Shown: positions 46,935-57,958 of the stretch, piece after piece
Numbering within the stretch: the stretch's first letter is position 1
Layout of the letters: each line of letters begins with the position of its first letter
NCBI GenBank assembly: GCA_013396755.1
Contig: VWZF01004008.1
Span: forward strand, 950,624-1,014,623
DNA length: 64,000 nt
Source of the DNA: Sclerurus mexicanus
Lineage: Eukaryota > Chordata > Aves > Passeriformes > Furnariidae
Reading direction: 5' to 3'
Notes under the pieces: model-generated
What the model saw: the letters and a program-made list of their open reading frames with translations, nothing else
Databases searched by the model: none
Told to the model about the DNA's origin: nothing
Made by a program: the position numbers and the translations under genes

Positions 46935-47224
46935 GACCTCCAGTGCCTGAAGGGACCTCCAGGAATGAGGGAGGGTCTTTTTACAAGGGCAGGGAGTGAC
47001 AGGATGGGGGCTGTGGCTTCAAACTGAAAGAGAGGAGAGTTAGATGGGGATATTAGGAAAAAGTTCTTCTCTGTGAGGGTGCCCCATCCCTGGGAGTGTC
47101 CAAGGCCAGGTTGGATGGGGCTTGGAGCAACCTGGGATAGTGGAAGGTGCCCCTGCCCATGGCAGGGGGTGGAATGGGATGAGCTTTAAGGTCCCTTCCC
47201 ACCCAGGCCATTCTGTGATTCTAT
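46935..47224 (+). mobile_element. CR1 LINE 3' end with intact octamer tail, plus strand
   Basis: Best-preserved CR1 copy in the window, about 290 bases. In order: 'ccagtgcctgaagggacc', 'gagggtctttttacaagggc', 'gggagtgacaggatggggg', 'cttcaaactgaaagagagg', 'gatattaggaaaaagttctt', 'ccccatccctgggagtgtcc', 'aaggccaggttggatggggc', 'ttggagcaacctgggatag', CCCATGGCAGGGGGTGG, 'ctttaaggtcccttcccacc', then ATTCTGTG-ATTCTATG (47209-47224). It is 5'-truncated inside the 3' region, as is usual for CR1; no reverse transcriptase is present. The 107-codon minus frame here is a by-product. Confidence 0.95.
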
Positions 47225-48504
47225 GAATGTCTGGAGAAGATCCTCCAGGGATGGGCTCACACAGCTCCAGGACACTCTGGAATATGGATGTGTGCTTGTT
47301 TTTGAGGCTGCTGCTGGATTTGGCTTTGATCTGCCATTCCTTTGAAACCCCACTTGTTGTCATAACGCAGTTATCCCTCTGTAGTTCCTATGGTAACTGG
47401 AATCTCCGTGACCACAGGGCCAGGTGGGGTGAGGAGACAGGATCACCTCGGGGGACCTGTGCCCATCACGGGAGCCCACAGGGAGATTTGGTGCTGCGGC
47501 TTCCCCAGTGAAGAACCCCTGGCTGTGGTCCGTGCCCCACTGCCCAGGAAATTCCATTGCAGACCCCATTTGAACGTCCTCCCCCAAATGTGCTGCCAAA
47601 ATAAACACCTGTGCAGAGCTGCTCTGCTCAAATGAGGCTCCACAACCTCCAGCTCACAGTCCTGGAGACCAACTGGAGTTTCTCTCCTGTTCTATTCCCA
47701 TTCAATCACTTTTAAAGCCTCCATACCCTGGCTGTTGAACTGGTTATGATTCCTCTGCAAAGCACTTGAACAAACCTGACTGTGGGAATGTGCTCAGCCC
47801 CCTTGTTTTGGGAAAACGTGTGGGAGCTGCAGAATAAAATGCAGAGGTTTCCCTGGGCTGGTTAACCCCTTACCTGCCGATGGGTTCGGATTGGGAACGT
47901 TCTGCTGTGCCAGGGAGAGGAGAGCAGGCAGAGGTCCCTGAGGGAAGTCTGCTGTGATGATATTAGAGCATCATTCCAGCCCTGGCCCCAGCTCCCTGCG
48001 TGCCAGGAATACGTGAGTTATTTTGGTAATTCATTCAGCTCTGGCTGCAATTCCTCGAGTGCTTTTCCCCACTGCAAACCCTGAGCGAGGCTGGAGAACT
48101 CTTCCTGTTGGCATTAACTCCCTCAGCGCTGGCATTTAACAAGGCTGGCTCTGGGGAAGTCTTTCTTCTGCCGTGGATTTACCACGCCGGACACAAATCC
48201 CAAAGATTTCTGTCCATTTTTCAGCAGTTTCAGGCATTTCATAGGAAAAGCCCCAATCTCGATGGGAAAAGTGGTGAGGTGGGAGAAACAGAGATCCTGG
48301 GACATCCCATGGGTGAGTTTTTAGGGCACTCAGCTCAAATATGGGATGGTTGGACTCGTGACCCTACTCTGGCTGACGTAAATATTGTGATCGGCCACAA
48401 GCAGGGAGGTCTGTTGTGTTCCCAAAGGAAAAACGGGGGGAAGAGCCTGTAACACGAGCCAGACAAACCCCCAGACTCATCCTGCACGAGGCTGACTTGC
48501 AGTT
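47225..48504. other. Non-coding DNA, nothing recognised
   Basis: Mixed sequence with overlapping frames up to 114 codons. No repeat or dense motif block. Confidence 0.5.
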
Positions 48505-48550
48505 GAGTGGAATCGATTCACTCGGTTCAATTCAATTTCGATGAATTCAT
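48505..48550. promoter_or_regulatory. Two 10-bp perfect palindromes 22 bp apart
   Basis: GAATCGATTC (48510-48519) is a perfect palindrome flanked by GAGT and ACTC that almost extend it, with one extra base on the left. ATGAATTCAT (48541-48550) is another. Between them lie GGTTCAATTCAATTTCG words. 10-bp palindromes are common by chance (roughly 60 expected here by my estimate), so only their proximity is notable. Confidence 0.25.
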
Positions 48551-49089
48551 TGGGTGGACGCTTCACGTCTGAAAAATGCCTCGTCCTCCCCTCGAGGTCC
48601 CGGTGGGATGCTGGAATGGCAGGGGGGATTCAGCAGCCTGGATTAGCCGGTGGCTCGGAGCAGGTGGGCTGAGTGGTGCCCGTAAGAATCCAGGGATTTG
48701 CACCAGCCTGGGAAAACAGAGGCTCTTCCCCGCTTTTGCAGCAAGGCTTTTTTGTGCTGGCTGGTTTTTTTTTTTCCCCTCACTGCTGTTTTCTGCTTTG
48801 CTCTCTCTACCCACCTGACTTTCCCTTTTGGAATTACCCCCAGAAAAACAATGTTTTCTGGCATTGTTCAAAGCCAGGGCTTGTTCAGCCCTTCCCAGGA
48901 GTCTCTCTGACATTATCTGTGTGGTGTTAGGGAGTGTTTTTACAGCGTCTGCACACTCTTCTCTCCCCGCCGGTTGATCTAATCTATCAGGAGGGGTTTT
49001 TTAAAATCTTTTGTTGGGAAAAAATTAGTAATTTTCTCTGCATTTTCTGTCGTCTTTAAAGGCAGGCAAGGGACTACTGTCACAGAATT
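48551..49089. other. Non-coding DNA with a poly-T run
   Basis: T11 run at 48765-48775. Opposing 116-, 85-, 80- and 73-codon frames overlap at 48563-48930, and none is domain-like. Confidence 0.5.
48765..48775 (+). repeat. Poly-T run (11 T)
   Basis: Homopolymer followed by CCCC. It accounts for Phe/Lys runs in overlapping frames. Confidence 0.8.
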
Positions 49090-49650
49090 GTAATAACTTA
49101 TCTCTTCTTGTTCCCTGTGTTAGGTATTATTATTAATACTTATCAGTCTATTGTGTGTAGGAAATTAAAAGGCCTGAAGTGACCTGATGGGACTGAATAT
49201 TTTATGTTGGAAACTCAGAGAAATTTGTACCTCGGTCACAACCATAAGGGGAAAAAAAAGGTGATTATGTCTAAGTTTAAGAGCAGTATTGCAAACTAAA
49301 TTCTCTTTTTTGGATCTAAGCACTACTACAGAGGCTAAAACAAATTATAGGAGACTCTCCCTTTATCCCCAAAGAGGGTAAGAAGCCAAAGGAGAACCAT
49401 CCCCCTGCCCAGATAGGATAATTCAGTAGAGAAGCCATTAAATATATTTAACTGGAGATCCTCTGTGCAAAGAGAAGTTATTTGAAGTTACTGTGAATAA
49501 ATAATGTATTTCAGTTTTCATCAACAACTAATTTTCCTTCACAGAAAATACCCACTGTAAATGTTGCTCTAAAACTGTTTAATTGCTGTTTCTTGCACTG
49601 AGTTATTTGTTATGAACTTTCTGTCTTTCAGCATCTTCTTCTCTTCGATT
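49090..49650. other. AT-rich single-copy block, candidate conserved element
   Basis: Long AT-leaning stretch with few frames: TATTATTATTAATACTTATC at about 49126, AATTCAGTAGAGAAGCC, CATTAAATATATTTAACTGG at about 49437, AATAAATAATG at 49496 and ACAACTAATTTTCC at 49524. No repeat is recognised. Frames longer than 60 codons are absent from about 48930 to 49700. Confidence 0.36.
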
Positions 49651-51817
49651 AAACCTCATTTTCCCACTGAAATGCTGTAGTGTGAATGGGATCAGCACTT
49701 TCTGTATTTAGAATGGATCTGGGTTTTCTGCTTTATTGAAGTGCAATAACAGAGGAAAAATATTTCTCAGGAATCCTGGAGCATGTTTGACTTTTCTGTT
49801 TCTTGTTTTCAAAGGGCAGAAATGTTCTGCAACATAGACCTCTGCAAACACAGTGAGTGGGGGCCAATTATTCTCCAGCTGCAAAAGGCAAAGGACTCTT
49901 GTTTCAATCCCATGTCCATGACCTTGTCCAGCTGCTCCAAGGCCACAGCTACTCATAATAAGGAATACATTCAACACTCTTCTGGGCTTTGACCTGAAAG
50001 GTTAATATTAACAAAACTGCCCAATTACCTTTGGGTGGAATCTATTGGCACGCAAATAGAAATCAATAGGAAACGTCCATTACTGGGTTTGTGGGTGTAT
50101 AAATATAAATTAGTATCACTAAGAGAACAAAGAAGGAGCCCAGAGCTACGCCTGGAGTTAAGTCTTTGGTGTTTAGGTTTCAATACTTTGCAGGATTTCG
50201 GTGAAGAAATTCCCTTTCTATAGTTCTTGAACTTGTTTTGGACAGAATTTCTTGGATGCCTTTGGGGAGATCTCATCTCTGGACTGAGGAAGGTTTATTT
50301 CCACAAGCGAGTCCTTCCTTGCCCTTTCTACCTTGCAAGCTGGGAGCTGGAGTGAGTTTGTAGGTTTAGCACATATTTCACACTTGTAATGAGACTTTTG
50401 GGCTGCGGGAAGAGACATCCCAGCTCCAAAAGGCAGTTTAAAGGTGGGAAGGGTGGCTGCAGGAGCAAGCTGCTCCCAGTGGCTCAGCTCTCATTCCTGA
50501 TGCTGCCAGGACCTCGCTGGATATCCCAGGAAAGTCACTTTGTCTCAGAACAAGCCAACTCTCTTAGTTAAACCTGCGGATATTACTGTGTATAAACAGC
50601 CAGCTTTGTCTGCAAAAGGAGTAGTAAAACATCAAATCCTGCTCCACAAGAAGGCGTTAAAAGCTGTATTTTTTTGATTTTTATTTTTTTTTCCAACGAG
50701 GAAAGATATCTTGTAGCTGTCCCAAACCAAGTCAATGGCTTCCAGACACCAAACAGAATGGAAAATTTCCCCCCCTTTCAAATAAGAGCCAAGTCAGCAG
50801 AGACCTGACAGTTCTGTGCAGAGCTGGGACGGGGTCTATGAACTTCTGTCAGCTGATCTTGTCTCGGAGTGGCTTCAGAACGCCAGGGCTGCAGCTTTGG
50901 GTGTTTAGCTAAAGGAGCTCAGCTGAAAGGGGTTTATTTTTCCAGTGGTGCCCCAAGCTGTCTCCCAGACGTGCTGTCTGACATTGATTAGACAATAGTT
51001 GTGCTGAAGCCAGTACATTCTATCAAAGGGCTTGTGTCTTCCACTAGAGCAGGAAATGTAAAGCACTATGTGTAAAAACAAATATTAATATTTAAGCTAA
51101 AAGTCACAGGGACAAAAAAAAATTCTATTAACTAGAAACAGCTTTGGGTGCAGAGTCTTTTTTTTTCCTGAACTTGCAAAAAGTTTAGGGGCTCTGTGTA
51201 TCTTGCAGTTGTTGAAAGTACAACACTGAGAGCTCTCTAATGGAGCACAGACTGTTGTGTTTGGAAACAAGAAAGGTTTGATTGCTGCTGTGGGAAAGGC
51301 TTTGTCTTGGCTGCCTTGTGCCAGCCTGGTATCAAAGCTGGACTGGATGGCTTTGCTTGTGCACAGAGCTGGGGAGTCTGTCAGGGAATCTGGGAGAGGC
51401 TCTCGGAGCAGCTTTTCCCTGCAGGAGTCGCTGAGCAGTTGTATTTTACGGCCACTGTGGCTCAGTGTGAGGTGCTTCTACAGCAGGTTAATTCAGGGAG
51501 TCTCAACAGGCTTTCGGGCCGTTCAAAGGCTTGGAAACCCCAGCTTTGCCCCCAGAAACAAGTGTTCCTCTCTGGTGCCTTTGAATTGAAGGCATCTTAA
51601 AGACCTGAGCACGATTTCAGGATGCACGTGGGATTGAAAAAGTGATCTTGGACCTGTGCCTTGTATGATAAGCCAAGGCTAAGGCTCGATCCTGTCTGTG
51701 CCACCACCTTTGGATGAGGATCCCATTTTTGTGCCAGGGCAAATGGGGCTTTTAGCCCTGCCAGGGTCTGTTTTGTACTTTCTGCAACTGTTTGCACCTG
51801 TGGTAACCGCTGGGAGT
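49651..51817. other. Non-coding DNA with T-rich and A-rich runs
   Basis: T-rich low-complexity runs at about 50668-50692, A-rich run at about 51114-51121 and T8 run near 51160. Frames up to 110 codons (51257-51589) are not domain-like. Confidence 0.45.
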
Positions 51818-51972
51818 GTTTAACCTGGACAAAAGGGGGCTCAGGATGACCTTCTCACCCTCCCCAAACCCCTGACGGGAGGTTGTAGCCAGTGGTGGGT
51901 CGGGCTCTGCTCCCGGGGAACAAGGGACAGGATGAGAGGAAACAGCCTCAGGCTGTGCCAGTTCACCTGGAA
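51818..51972 (+). mobile_element. CR1 LINE fragment (middle of the 3' region), plus strand
   Basis: The order 'taacctggacaaaaggggg', 'ctcaggatgaccttctcacc', 'gacgggaggttgtagcc', 'tcggg-ctctgctcccgggg', 'aacaagggacaggatgagag', 'gaaacagcctcaggctgtgc' follows the CR1 3' region upstream of the part seen at 46935-47224. The octamer tail is missing. The opposite-strand 114-codon frame (51841-52185) is a by-product. Confidence 0.85.
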
Positions 51973-52194
51973 GCTGCCATTTCTCACCTGGTGGGCTGAC
52001 ACTGGGAATGTGGCATGAAGGTGAGGGGACCTTGGGGAGAAACCTGCCCTTTCTGGCTCATTTTTGCACTCTGTAAAACACAAGGAACAATGCAATGAAG
52101 GTGCCTGCTGAAAGTCTGTGTTCTTCCCCTGAAGTTTTGTTATCCCGTCTCCTCCCCTTTCCCTGTTGCTGCTGACACTCCTCACACCTCAATT
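51973..52194. other. Non-coding DNA, nothing recognised
   Basis: Short plain spacer between the CR1 fragment and the following AT-rich block. Confidence 0.45.
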
Positions 52195-52620
52195 TGCAGC
52201 ACTAGGTACTATAAATTACCTGGTAACAAATCTTCTCTAACCCTGCTGGTAAACGTCTCTCTGCTATCATAAATTCAGCCTGATAAACAGATTGAAGGAG
52301 TGTAAAATGCCATATCAAGCAGATAGCAAAAAGAGGAGATAAGGGATGAGTAAGCTTGTCCCTGCAAACAGGTGTTTGATCATTTGTTACGTGTTGTCAG
52401 AGCAAATAAACCTTTAAAAATAAGCAAATGGACAATCTGTCCTTTTCATCCACTTTATCTTGCAGAGCTGTGTCTGCTCTGTGCTGGGAGATTCATAACT
52501 CACCCTCCTTGTGTCTTGCAAATGGTTTCTATTATTCATGATTAAAGTCCGGAGCAGAAGGTCCTTGCATATATAAGGAGACGCTTGTTAGAGACATCCT
52601 GATGTTATTAAGACACAGAT
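52195..52620. other. Strong enhancer-like block with GATA and homeodomain words
   Basis: About 425 bases of single-copy sequence, AT-leaning and nearly free of frames. It contains TATAAATTACC (52210), CTATCATAAATTCAGCC (52263), AGATAAGG (52337-52344) with an opposing TTATCT (52455-52460) as a GATA pair, TTGATCATTTG, AAATAAACC, TATTATTCATGATTAAAG (about 52531) and GTTATTAAGAC (52604). The flanks are repeat (left) and GC-richer (right). Enhancer role is inferred from motif density. Confidence 0.47.
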
Positions 52621-54949
52621 TCAGTCAAAGGTCGGTATGAGAGCATCCAAAAGATCGCATGGGAGACAGAGGAGAAATGAGGGCTCAATAGGGAAGTGTG
52701 AGTGTGGAAGCAGAGCAGGGATGCAGAGGGCACAGGGAGGTGCTGTGGAGCTTCTGGGGCAGGAGAAGGAGGACTGAAGAGGTCCAGCTTCTCACTGTCC
52801 TCTCCTGGCTGGAGTTTAACATCTAATACCCCCACCCCATCTTTAAGATTGACCTTTTCCAGGCAAATTTTACGTGCAAATCCAAACTGGGGCTTATCTG
52901 TGACGTTCAACATGAACCCCTCCGTGCCTCAGAGGCACATACAGATGTTCTGAAGCCTCACAGAGGCTGTGTCTGTAATTCCAAGGCTCAGAATCCAGCT
53001 GGAGGCCTGGATAATGTGGGAACGTGCTGCTGCTGGCCCAGATGAGCCCTCCAAGCTCTGCCAGCCTCCTCCTGTTTGAGCTTGAGGTGTTGAGAAACAG
53101 AGTTATTGATTCACTGACGCCCGTTCTGTGGGTATGTTCCAATTAAACAAGAATAACTGCAGCTGACACGAGTGCCAGAGAATATCTGGGCAGATGCATC
53201 TGTCATGGTGGGGAGCGCAGTTAATATGGAAATCTAGAGGAGAAACCAAGGGGAAATCAGGGGTGTTTGGAGACAAGCAGCAGGTTCCCACGCACATGGA
53301 AGCAGATTTCCTGCCTCTCAAGCACCTCCTGTGTCTCTTGTGTGACATATTTCTGTTCCTCAGGCCCTGCCAGGTGTTGCATCTGCACGGGCACTGGCAT
53401 GGGATGGGTGACTGGCAAAGGGTTCTGTGGGTTTCAAGGATGGGAACACGCTCCATGTGCCACGGCTTAGACATTTCCCAAGGTCTGCAGTCAAAATAGA
53501 TCCCGTAAAGGTCTGGAAAATAACAATTCAGTGGTAGAGCTGTGTAGTGGGTGGTGTGATCGTGTGCCAGCCCCTGCCAGGCTGTGGGAACAGTCCATTT
53601 CTAGTCCCAGCTTTGTGTGTGTAGCTTATCAGCCCCAGCAAATGTCCATCCCCAGCTCCCCCTTCGCCTTTGTTTCTGGGTAATGACATGTGACAGCATC
53701 TGAAACCACAGTGCACAGGCTGAGCTGCTGCCTTTGCAGGGGTTAAACAGGCATTTGCCCCCCTCTCCTGTGCCCTGTACCAGGGACAATTCCCACAGAC
53801 ACCCAGCTTGTTTTACCAGGGTTTAGACCAGCATCAAGCTGCAGACATGTGCCTTCCAATGCCAGGCATGTTGTTTAAGTGACCACCCCCGTGTCACTGC
53901 TGGTTTGAAAGTATCCTAATGACAGGTCAGGGTTTTTATTTAAGCTCTTTACCTTGCCCACAACCCAGAAAGACAAAAGCAGATCACTTAGACTTTGGAA
54001 AAACAAAGGTGGGTTGTCTTTTGCTCAGCGCTTTTTAACAGAGCAACCACTGGATCTATCCAGCTGTGTAAGAGTATTTCTTGTTCAGACAGTAGTAGTA
54101 ACCATATTCTCAATGTATAAAATTGGATTTTCCCCCCCATATATCATTGCCTCTTCCTAGTTCCCATTCACTAAATGGATGAGACATCAACATTCACTGG
54201 TGTGTGTTGCCAAAACCTCAAAGCCCATCAGCATGTGAGGATTAAACCATGTCTCAGTCAGAGGCAGCACAGCCTGTCCCATATTTCAGTGTGTTCCCAG
54301 AGAAAAGGTGGCTCTGCTGGGTCTCAGGGCTCCCTCTTTGATTCAAGAAGTCTCAGAGCAAGAACTCAGTCATGATGTGTGTACACAATCCCTGTGAGGT
54401 GACAGTCCAGGCTGCTCTGAGCAGCATTCCAGAGGAGTAAAGAACGCCTTAAAATTCCATCTCGTTAGTTTTTCTGTGGCTTTGGGAATTCTGGAGCGTC
54501 TGGCATCTCGAGTTCAGAGGCACTAGATCTGTCTAGACCAAATATATGGGCTGTGCAGAGAATCAGATTAAACCAAAATGAAGCACAATCCAAGGAGAAT
54601 CCTGAGGGATTTCTCCTAACTTGCATTCCAATTTTCCCTGGTGTCGGTACCCATTTATTTTGGGGTGGAAAGTGACTGATTGCTGTGCTTTGGAGTAGGC
54701 AGTGGATGGGAAGGGGCGGGGATGACTCAAGGCAGAGACGCCCAGCCCAACTTTCCCTTCAGTCAAGAGGGTCCTGCTTCTTGGAATTTTTTTGTTGCCA
54801 ACCAAATGCCCAGGGACTGACCCGGCCAAAGAGTTGGGGTCTTAAACAGCGTTTTATAATTTAAATTAAAAAAGGAAAGGAAGGCATTCCCATTCCATAT
54901 CAAAAAGGCAACATCAGCCTCTTTTATGAACTTTCTGTCGCTGCACAAA
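52621..54949. other. Non-coding DNA, nothing recognised
   Basis: Mixed sequence. Opposing 101-, 123- and 83-codon frames overlap at 52608-53499. AT patches lie near 54050-54160 and 54830-54900. No repeat identified. Confidence 0.5.
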
Positions 54950-55015
54950 GGGCTGTTTTTAAAGCACTGGCGGTGTTGGCATAGGCATTGTGGTGAGAAT
55001 TAACAAACACCCCAT

Positions 55016-55034
55016 AGACAACAAGCCATTGTCT
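55016..55034. promoter_or_regulatory. Inverted SOX-like half-sites AGACAA-N7-TTGTCT
   Basis: AGACAA (55016-55021) and TTGTCT (55029-55034) are perfect 6-bp arms around CAAGCCA. The two ACAA/TTGT cores face each other, as in paired SOX sites. The arms differ from the optimal ACAAT core, so binding is uncertain. Confidence 0.3.
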
Positions 55035-55084
55035 GTGGCCTCTTTATAATGTGATTTAACGAAACTGCCAGCGAGCCAAAATTA

Positions 55085-55092
55085 ATGCAAAT
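55085..55092 (+). promoter_or_regulatory. POU octamer ATGCAAAT
   Basis: Exact octamer within TTAATGCAAATGAG, a favourable extended form for POU factors. Confidence 0.33.
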
Positions 55093-55131
55093 GAGTGCAA
55101 ATTCACATATTGCAGAAGGATTAGAATATCA

Positions 55132-55147
55132 TTAATGCGGGCATTAA
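55132..55147. promoter_or_regulatory. Inverted repeat TTAATGC-GG-GCATTAA
   Basis: Seven-base perfect arms, two-base spacer, with TAAT and ATTA cores six bases apart. The spacing is longer than the two- or three-base paired-class homeodomain sites. Confidence 0.35.
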
Positions 55148-55260
55148 ATATTTAAACAATATCTCTATGAAAGAATTATGAGCTTTCAAAGCTTGTCTGT
55201 GTTTTATGACCACATTAAAGCAGTTGTAATGACATCTTCTATGCTGGGACTAGGAATTAT

Positions 55261-56750
55261 CTTTCTTGAAGTATCGGCCCGTGGTCATGCCCAAAGCCAC
55301 CAGGCTCCCCCCAGGTTGTGGGCTGTTTGAGCCAGATCTCAGCTCAGGTGGCTGTGTTGGGTTAGATGAGGAAAGAGGGAGCCACGTGTTGATGTGAACA
55401 CGCCACTGACTGAAAAGCCACCCAGCACGACCAGCAGAGCTGTCCAGGGCCACCCCACCACTGATTTCTGGGGTCAGAGCTCAGCCATGCATGTATTTTA
55501 TCCACATTGTAGGATTCAACCTGCTGGAGAGCTGGGAATGTTTTCCTGGCTGTGGTACATCCTGTGCCTACAACCAGTTTGAAGATCCTCAAGCCTTTGT
55601 TTCCTCTGCTTTGCAAACTGCTTGACCTCTGAAGTATTTCCAGCCCAAGCTTTGTATGGACGAGGATGAATTTGGTGCTGGCGCATCCAGAGAGTGAGAA
55701 TTCTCCTTCAGTCTGGGGGTTCCTCACTCCTGCAATTAGTCTAATCCATGCTTTATTTGCACATCCAGTGCTCTGAGTTGCATCTGGTACTCAGCTTTCC
55801 TTCCTGAGCCAGATTTAAGCTAAGTGGTCCAGGTAGTGATGAAACAGAGTCACATTCTACAACCACCTGAAGTGAAAAGTTCTGATTTCTGGAATAACTT
55901 GAAGGAAACTCTCCCCATAGCCAGTTACAGCTGAGTATATTCACTTACAGGAGTGTGGACGCGAGCAGAAAGATTCTGAGAATGTCTCTGCTGAGAGAAC
56001 AGTTTGCAGGAAAAAAGATGACCATGATCAGTCCCTGCGACAGATGGAGATCCAGGCAGTTGTTGGAACGGTAAATGTAAAATTAACATGAACTTTGATA
56101 GTTTTAGCGAAGACTCAGCCTATTTGAGAGCCTGTCAGACCCTGCTCTGTCTCTCCTCTAGAAGATGTAAGAGCTCGTTGTGGTCTCAAATCTTATTCTC
56201 TAGGCACTGTGTGTTCTAAAAGGATAACTAAGAGATCACTTGAAATATTTGGGATTGTCCCATCACCTGCTATGATGTTTCTAAGCCCAAGAGGGCTGTG
56301 ACATAGTCTATGATGGGATCTCAGCTCTCCACTCCTAATGCAAAGCCCTTCTTAACTGCACCATTGCCATTTTAAGCAGTGCCGTGTGTGCCTAACAAAG
56401 GGATTAAAGGAAAAAAATCAAAGGGAATCAAGTGCATTACTCCTCTAAGGGAAAGGAGAGAGAAGTGAAAACCCACTTGTGTGACTTAATGCGTTTTTTA
56501 AGGAGCTCTCCACCACAGTGGGGAGGGTTGTGTGGCAGAGAGTCACTGGGAGAAACGGCTCCAAAGCCCGTTCAGGTCCGGGCTAAGATCTTTCTTGATG
56601 TGAGTGAAATGTTACTGGGGCCCTTGAGGCTTTGCTGGCAGGGCACTTAACTCTGCCAAGCGCCCTGAGCTCTGCCGTGGGAAGTGCAGGGCAACCCGGT
56701 GGGCTGGGGTGGGTTGAGGAGCAACTGCTGTGCAGGTGAGGAGGTGGTTG
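55261..56750. other. Non-coding DNA, nothing recognised
   Basis: Mixed sequence with short frames (up to 121 codons at 55362-55727 minus), not domain-like. Confidence 0.5.
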
Positions 56751-57003
56751 GAGTGTGACAGCACCCAGGGAAGGGCTGGAGTTGCGTCAAGGCAGGATTA
56801 GGGTGGATTTCAGCAAAAGGTTCTTCCCCCAGAGGGTGGTGGGCACTGCCCAGGCTCCCCAGGGCAGTGGGCACGGCCCCAAGGCTGCCAGAGCTCCAGG
56901 AGGGTTTGGACTACAGTGGGATTGTTGGGGTGTCTGTGCAGGGCCAGGGGTTGGACCGGATGGTCCCTGTGGGTCCCTCCCAACTCTACATGTTCTGCGG
57001 TTC
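56751..57003 (+). mobile_element. CR1 LINE 3' end, songbird-like subfamily, plus strand
   Basis: In order: 'gagtgtgacagcaccca', 'gggctggagttgcgtca', 'aggttcttcccccagagggt', 'ggtgggcactgcccaggctc', 'gggcacggccccaaggctgc', 'cagagctccaggagggtttg', a shortened join, 'gggattgttggggtgtctgt', 'gcagggccaggggttggacc', 'tggtccctgtgggtccctcc', 'atgttctgcggttc'. Relative to the family there is an internal deletion after 'gggtttggac'. It differs in subfamily from the copy at 46935. The frame at 56755-57198 is a by-product. Confidence 0.92.
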
Positions 57004-57214
57004 AGAGTGAGTGTTTCTCTCCGGGGCCAGGAGAGATGTAGAACAAAACAACTTGTCCAAGCACTTCAGCTGCTGAGCTTTTCAACTTGGGTGGTCAGAT
57101 GCTATGGAAATCAATTCTATGACCAATCTTACCAATTTCTAAATTTATTCCTTGCAATCAGCAGTCTGTTCTCTGCAACCACAGGAACCATTACGTGACC
57201 AGTACATGATCTGA
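57004..57214. other. Non-coding DNA, nothing recognised
   Basis: Short plain stretch, AT-leaning toward its right end. Confidence 0.45.
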
Positions 57215-57490
57215 TTAAACACAACCTATTAATGATGCCCTCCATGAGTTTGTGAGCCTTTAATGAACGACGGAACTGCACCACAACTCGGCTTGATTTG
57301 GTTGTGTTTTGGATTTAAAAATTATTTTCCCTATTTAACAGCCAAATAATTAATGACGAATCTGTGCATGACACTCCTGTTAAATCCTTGGTGAAAACTG
57401 CTCTAGTGCCTAAGAAGGCCATCGAGCCCAGCTAAGGTGGTGGAAATTGTAATTAATCCAGCTCTTGCATGAATAACAGTGGGTCAGAGG
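57215..57490. other. Candidate conserved element
   Basis: Single-copy AT-rich block: CCTATTAATGATGCC (57226), TTTAATGAACGACGG (57260), AAAAATTATTTTCCC (57317), CCAAATAATTAATGACG (57342) and GTAATTAATCC (57449). CpGs are retained (aacgacgg, gacgaatc). No long frames and no repeat. Confidence 0.42.
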
Positions 57491-57888
57491 CTCAGCTCCA
57501 GGTCTGTGCTCACCTGGCAGCTCTGGCTCTCCTGTTTGTCATCACACCCACAAATGCAGCGACTGGGAGATGGGACATAAAGCAGCAGTGACAGCTGGAA
57601 GCTGCAGTTCTTTGCTGGAATGTCAGCTGGGAGATTTCCTGTGATCTCTTGAAAACCTTGTGGTAGATTAAAGCCAGGATTTGAAAGGCGGGAGGCAAAG
57701 CTTGGTGTAATTCAACAATTCCATAAATATTTATTTATGCACAGCTCTTGTGGGTGACTTACAGGTGTGTCTGTGCCTGCACCAGGGACCCTTTCCCTTC
57801 CCTTGCCGACCTGTACAACCCCAGAACTTGTCACTGTTTTGAACCACTGCTTTTTTAACAGTGCACTGGGTAAATCCAGCAGGGTTTG
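57491..57888. other. Non-coding DNA, nothing recognised
   Basis: Mixed sequence with an AT run (AAATATTTATTTATG) at about 57724. No gene. Confidence 0.45.
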
Positions 57889-57958
57889 GTTTCGAGTTAG
57901 ACATTAGGAAAAGGTTTATAGCTGTAGGATTACCCAGGGAATAAATGGTCTGAGGAAC
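57889..57958 (+). mobile_element. Possible degraded CR1 fragment, plus strand
   Basis: The phrase 'gagttagacattaggaaaag' followed by 'cccagggaataaatggt' resembles the CR1 part 'gatattaggaaaaa...cccagggaa'. Only about 70 bases match, with many changes, so this is tentative. Confidence 0.45.

Larger units (their letters stand above)
54950..55260. other. Strong enhancer-like block with SOX, POU and homeodomain words
   Basis: About 310 bases, single copy and AT-rich. It holds a palindromic SOX-like pair (55016-55034), ATTAATGCAAATGAG with an exact octamer (55085-55092) and a second GTGCAAAT eleven bases later, and the inverted repeat TTAATGC-GG-GCATTAA (55132-55147). After these come TTAAATATTTAAACAAT, GAATTATGAGC and TTGTAATGAC. 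No frame or repeat explains it. The SOX and POU words are about 50 bases apart, further than classic composite elements. Confidence 0.5.
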
